14,899 nt of DNA from contig CAZTFV010000029.1 in NCBI GenBank assembly GCA_964613075.1, forward strand, positions 1 through 14,899. Reading direction: 5' to 3'. Shown piece by piece: positions 11,887 through 14,899 of the stretch. Positions within the stretch are counted from its first letter, which is position 1. The number at the start of each line of letters is the position of its first letter. This DNA is from CAYWEP01 sp964613075. GTDB taxonomy: Bacteria > Patescibacteriota > Microgenomatia > Levybacterales > UBA12049. Both the position numbers and the translations under genes were made by a program. The notes under the pieces are model-generated. The model searched no databases and was not told where the DNA came from. It saw only the letters and a list, made by a program, of their open reading frames with translations.

Positions 11887-13656
11887 TTACCAACTTCCTC
11901 CGCCGCCACCGCCGAAGCCGCCACCTGAGGAGCCACCACTTGAGAATCCTCCGCCTTTATTAGGCGTTGCGGCGATTGCCGAGCCGATGGATGAGGAGAA
12001 CGCCGACATGTTATTGCCAAATGAGCTAACGTTGAAGGGGCTGGTACCATAGTACCAAGTTGGCGTAGGCGGCTTTAAGCCAATTTCCTTCATTGCCTGC
12101 GCGAATTTATCAGTCAATCCAAAAACGATAACATATGGCAGCACTTCATTAAAAAGATTCCTCTTCTCAAAAAATTGCTGTCTGTACTTCTCTGCCCCGC
12201 TTAAAAATAGTCTATACCCTCTCACCCGTCTAAATATTTCCCGTCCGTAGCCTGAACGCCGCGGCATGAACTGTGAAAGAATCATGAAGAGTAGCCCGCT
12301 GACCAAAATGCCAACGCCAAGATCAAATAAGAATACCTGCTCACTTGGGCCACCGGTCATCAGAAGCACAAAGCCGACTATCGAAACAACAACCGCAATA
12401 ATAAGATATTTTGTCCTGACTTTTTCAGGATCTGTTGGAAAGAGTTTTTTCTCTGTTACATTAACATAAAGCTTCTTTTTTACCTGCGCCAACTCATCAT
12501 AAAATGTTAATTTCAGATCAGAAACCTTAACTTTTGCACGGTTTTTAAAGAACTCATTAAGCAGATGTGTTTCGTAGTCCAGCAAACCTGTCCTATCTTT
12601 TTGCTTTTCCGTCAACTCATAATCGATTTTGCCAAATAGCCATTTTTTGGGAATTTCAGTTATGGTCAAATACCCACGAGTTGCTAGATCTATAATTGTC
12701 GCAGTAACATCATGTGTGTGTGCCCGCTCATCCATCAACACGCCAATTTCCGCAGGACGAAGTTTCTCCGGCGGTCCAAACTCAACGACGACTGTCTCAT
12801 GGCTACCGACAGGTTTTACTTCTCCCGCCTTTGTTTTGTCAGCAGAAAATACATTGGCGAACCAATAATCACGGCCATATTCGTACCAGATATACAGCAC
12901 CGTGCCTAATCCGAATACCAATGAAACAAGTAATGTAGTGACAGACAGTGGTTCAATAAATTTTTCAAAGAATGTTCTTGGCCTTTCAACAGTCAGGATT
13001 GGGATAACATTTTTTTCATAAGAAACCACAACGGTCAAACCTTCACCTGGCAACAATTGCCTTTCAGTTGCGAAATCCGCCCGTGTGCCATTATGTTTTT
13101 TTGATTCGCATTGCTCATTGGATCCTTCTACTCCTTGAAAACACCTTATATCTTTTATAGTATTTTGTGGTAGCCAGACAGTGGCTGACGCTTTTTGTAT
13201 ATTTACTTCCCAGCCATTACCTGTCACATTCCAATACAGCTCATCGTACTCGGTAAATCCTCTGAGAACTCCTTTAACAATATACTCAACTTTGTACTGA
13301 TGTTTTCCGGAAATCGTTTTATCAGGATCGCCTATCTTAATCCGGATATTATTTCCATCCCGATTGACATCATATTTGGCTTTCTGATTATCTTGCAAAA
13401 CACTTGTAATAGTTATTTCCGTGTAGGTTTTTTCTCCGTTGTCCTCATATACGTATGGAATATCGCGGTAAATTCCATGCTTCTCAAGCGTGTTGAAATC
13501 AACGTTGATATTCTCCTGAACACTGACTTCACCGCTTTGCTTTATTCCGATGCTTGAATGAAAATTATCAATTACCCACCCCTCCTGGGCAAATATATGT
13601 TGAGGAAACAGCAGGGCAATGAAAAGAAGTAACACCGGAAAAAGAATCCGCTTCAT
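11887..13656 (-). CDS. DUF2207 predicted membrane protein
   Basis: Membrane protein of the DUF2207 family, common in bacteria with small genomes and Gram-positive types; its function is unknown. The 589 residues start with a signal peptide (about 1-23, ending IFA before QEG), then an extracytoplasmic beta-rich domain to about 225 containing the family-typical HGIYRDIPY and YDELYWNVTGNGW. A membrane helix follows near 236-258, then a cytoplasmic region with ERAHTHDVTATIIDLATRGYL-like segment (about 305-325), two more helices (about 415-435 and 443-463) and a glycine-serine tail ending GGGGGGSW. ATG 13656 is preferred to GTG 13662 because a TGG-TAAAAT promoter ends seven bases before it. The full length is present. 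Confidence 0.9.
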   Translation of the reverse strand: MKRILFPVLLLFIALLFPQHIFAQEGWVIDNFHSSIGIKQSGEVSVQENINVDFNTLEKHGIYRDIPYVYEDNGEKTYTEITITSVLQDNQKAKYDVNRDGNNIRIKIGDPDKTISGKHQYKVEYIVKGVLRGFTEYDELYWNVTGNGWEVNIQKASATVWLPQNTIKDIRCFQGVEGSNEQCESKKHNGTRADFATERQLLPGEGLTVVVSYEKNVIPILTVERPRTFFEKFIEPLSVTTLLVSLVFGLGTVLYIWYEYGRDYWFANVFSADKTKAGEVKPVGSHETVVVEFGPPEKLRPAEIGVLMDERAHTHDVTATIIDLATRGYLTITEIPKKWLFGKIDYELTEKQKDRTGLLDYETHLLNEFFKNRAKVKVSDLKLTFYDELAQVKKKLYVNVTEKKLFPTDPEKVRTKYLIIAVVVSIVGFVLLMTGGPSEQVFLFDLGVGILVSGLLFMILSQFMPRRSGYGREIFRRVRGYRLFLSGAEKYRQQFFEKRNLFNEVLPYVIVFGLTDKFAQAMKEIGLKPPTPTWYYGTSPFNVSSFGNNMSAFSSSIGSAIAATPNKGGGFSSGGSSGGGFGGGGGGSW

Positions 13657-13663
13657 CTCCACA

Positions 13664-13672
13664 ATTTTACCA
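13664..13672 (-). promoter_or_regulatory. Extended -10 promoter of the DUF2207 gene
   Basis: TGG followed by TAAAAT (13669-13664), seven bases before ATG 13656. It diverges from the promoter of the HTH gene about 95 bases away. Confidence 0.55.
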
Positions 13673-13763
13673 CAAGAAAATGGGAGCAGTTAAAAGTTAT
13701 TAAAGAAAGCGTAAGAGATGAGAAAGAAAAATACTCATTTAGCCTCATGTATATGTCCTATAG

Positions 13764-13792
13764 TTGAAATGTTTTGACTATTAAGATATAAT
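13764..13792 (+). promoter_or_regulatory. Strong promoter of the HTH-protein gene
   Basis: TTGAAA (13764-13769), a 17-base spacer and TATAAT (13787-13792); six bases then lead to the ATG at 13799. Confidence 0.8.
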
Positions 13793-13798
13793 ACAAGT

Positions 13799-14641
13799 AT
13801 GGCATTAGAAAGAGTTGGTTATTCACAAGACATAAGCGTCCATGAACATGCAAGTTTTAGGGAGGTTCCAGTACAGCGATTGGGAGAATCACTACCCTTT
13901 CACCCACCCTTACCCTCCATCGCACCTCTAATGCCTCTCTCTGAAACTATCCCCTTAAAACAAGACACTACTGTTACAATTCCCACTCTGGAAGAAAGAC
14001 TAGCTGAAGCAGTAGTTGCACATGCTGCCGAATTAGGTAGACCTTTAACAGCGAGGGAACAAATAGCAGATGTTATTGTTCCAGAAGTACTTGCAGCGTA
14101 TCCTAAACGAAGATTTTCCCCAACTAAAATTGGAATGCAAATTGGCGTCAGTCGCCAAAGAGTATTCCAGATTCTTGAAGAGATTGCAGCCACTAATCCT
14201 GGGATGAAAATATTAGGCAGAAACGAAACTCCAGAAGAAAAAGCAGCGCTTGCACAAGATATATGTTACCTTGCAGCACATGGAAAAGGCGCTGAAGAGA
14301 TTGCTTTCGAGTTGGGAGTTCCTGTCAGCGGAGTCGTAAAAGTACTACATCCTAAAAACAGTAGCCGAAGAGAAATCAATAACCCTCGCCGTAACTACAA
14401 TCTCCGGGGGGTAATTGGTCATATGCGATTACATCAAAGATTAGGTGACCATGAAATTTTTGAAATACTCTCAAAGCGATATAAAAACAGAATTCCCGAT
14501 CTTACCGAGGCAGAGATAACAGCTATAATTGGTGATTTAACTAAAGAAAATCCAGCATACAGGCTCAGAAAATCTCGTTTAAATGAGATTAGAGGCGAAG
14601 CTAGTTCTGTAGAGATTGTAAACTTAGCTGAGCGGGCTTGA
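13799..14641 (+). CDS. Sigma-70 region 4-like HTH DNA-binding protein
   Basis: A 280-residue cytoplasmic protein, probably a transcription regulator. Residues 1-60 are proline-rich and look disordered. A predicted helical block follows, then a helix-turn-helix at about 107-127 (FSPTKIGMQIGVSRQRVFQI) that strongly resembles sigma-70 region 4 (TLEEIG..LGVSRERVRQI pattern). A second possible helix-turn-helix is at about 161-182 (KGAEEIAFELGVPVSGVVKV). No sigma region 2 is present, so it is not a full sigma factor. The C-terminal third is basic and helical. The ATG sits six bases after a strong -10 box. It overlaps the convergent TPR gene by 41 bases. The DNA-binding call is good; targets are unknown. 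Confidence 0.75.
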   Translation: MALERVGYSQDISVHEHASFREVPVQRLGESLPFHPPLPSIAPLMPLSETIPLKQDTTVTIPTLEERLAEAVVAHAAELGRPLTAREQIADVIVPEVLAAYPKRRFSPTKIGMQIGVSRQRVFQILEEIAATNPGMKILGRNETPEEKAALAQDICYLAAHGKGAEEIAFELGVPVSGVVKVLHPKNSSRREINNPRRNYNLRGVIGHMRLHQRLGDHEIFEILSKRYKNRIPDLTEAEITAIIGDLTKENPAYRLRKSRLNEIRGEASSVEIVNLAERA

Positions 14642-14899
14642 GGTTCTTATTGTAATACACCGCCTTTTCAAATTCTCCTCTTGCTGCCTCCTTGTTGCCT
14701 TGCGCCAGGAAGACTTCTCCCCTTACTTGGTAAAGCTCTGAGAATACTAGGTTGCCGCTGTAGAAAACATTTTGCGTCAACTGTATGACGCGTTCGTAGT
14801 TTTTTAGCTTTTGATAGGCAAGAATCGGCTCATACTGATACCACAGCATGCGTGGCGGAAGACCTGGCTCAGCTTTCTCAAATGCTGCAACTGCTTCTT
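14601..14899 (-). CDS. TPR-repeat protein, C-terminal part
   Basis: The frame is open to the window's right edge, so this is the end of a longer gene; an internal ATG at 14849 is not its start. The visible 98 residues contain tetratricopeptide repeats: YEPILAYQKLKNYERVIQLTQ and then YQVRGEVFLAQGNKEAARGEF-type helices with the usual Gly/Ala/Tyr positions. Such tails often end larger membrane proteins or scaffolds, but the N-terminal part is not seen. The 3' end overlaps the HTH gene's end by 41 bases on the opposite strand. Confidence 0.78.
   Translation of the reverse strand, partial: EAVAAFEKAEPGLPPRMLWYQYEPILAYQKLKNYERVIQLTQNVFYSGNLVFSELYQVRGEVFLAQGNKEAARGEFEKAVYYNKNLKPAQLSLQSLQN

Noticed and set aside
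13660..13662. GTG start for DUF2207 two codons upstream
   Set aside because: ATG 13656 gives a standard signal peptide and fits the -10 box distance; the GTG lies where the transcript would only just begin.

Overview
The window looks like part of a small-genome bacterium of the Candidate Phyla Radiation (Patescibacteria, perhaps Microgenomates). This is inferred from short compact genes, a fermentative D-2-hydroxyacid dehydrogenase, an HtpX/DUF2207/bPH2/L,D-transpeptidase envelope set, many short hypothetical membrane proteins, and A+T-rich spacers full of small palindromes. TGA serves as a stop in several genes, so the standard bacterial code applies. No rRNA, tRNA or CRISPR array was found. 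Fifteen of eighteen genes lie on the minus strand.

Layout. 1-1098: D-lactate-type dehydrogenase (+). 1081-1876: a REP-associated tyrosine transposase (RAYT, -) bracketed by two same-orientation copies of its palindromic unit. 1900-4309: htpX and a calcineurin-like phosphoesterase, tightly coupled (-). 4404-4955: bacterial PH-domain membrane protein (-). 5078-5785: AbrB-type antitoxin and Doc/Fic toxin with a tandem palindromic operator (-). 5804-5912: structured non-coding DNA. 5913-7583: two orphan genes in one operon (-). 7624-8226: L,D-transpeptidase (-). 8326-8973: two small membrane proteins (-). 9200-10210: APH/ThrB2-like kinase (-). 10297-10602: GIY-YIG nuclease (+) inside a cluster of covarying hairpins. 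10897-11802: possible nucleotidyltransferase-like protein (-). 11887-13656: DUF2207 membrane protein (-). 13799-14641: DNA-binding protein with one sigma-like HTH and a possible second (+). 14601-14899: end of a TPR protein (-).

Three themes stand out. First, two different nuclease genes (RAYT and GIY-YIG) each sit between two same-orientation copies of a different palindrome, and in both cases a neighbouring or own stop codon lies inside the palindrome. Second, many operon-leading genes have a -10 box ending exactly 6 nt before the start codon, which implies leaderless transcripts; this also corrects several start codons. Third, envelope maintenance genes (HtpX, bPH2, L,D-transpeptidase, DUF2207, DUF4199-like) are concentrated here, though no single pathway links them.
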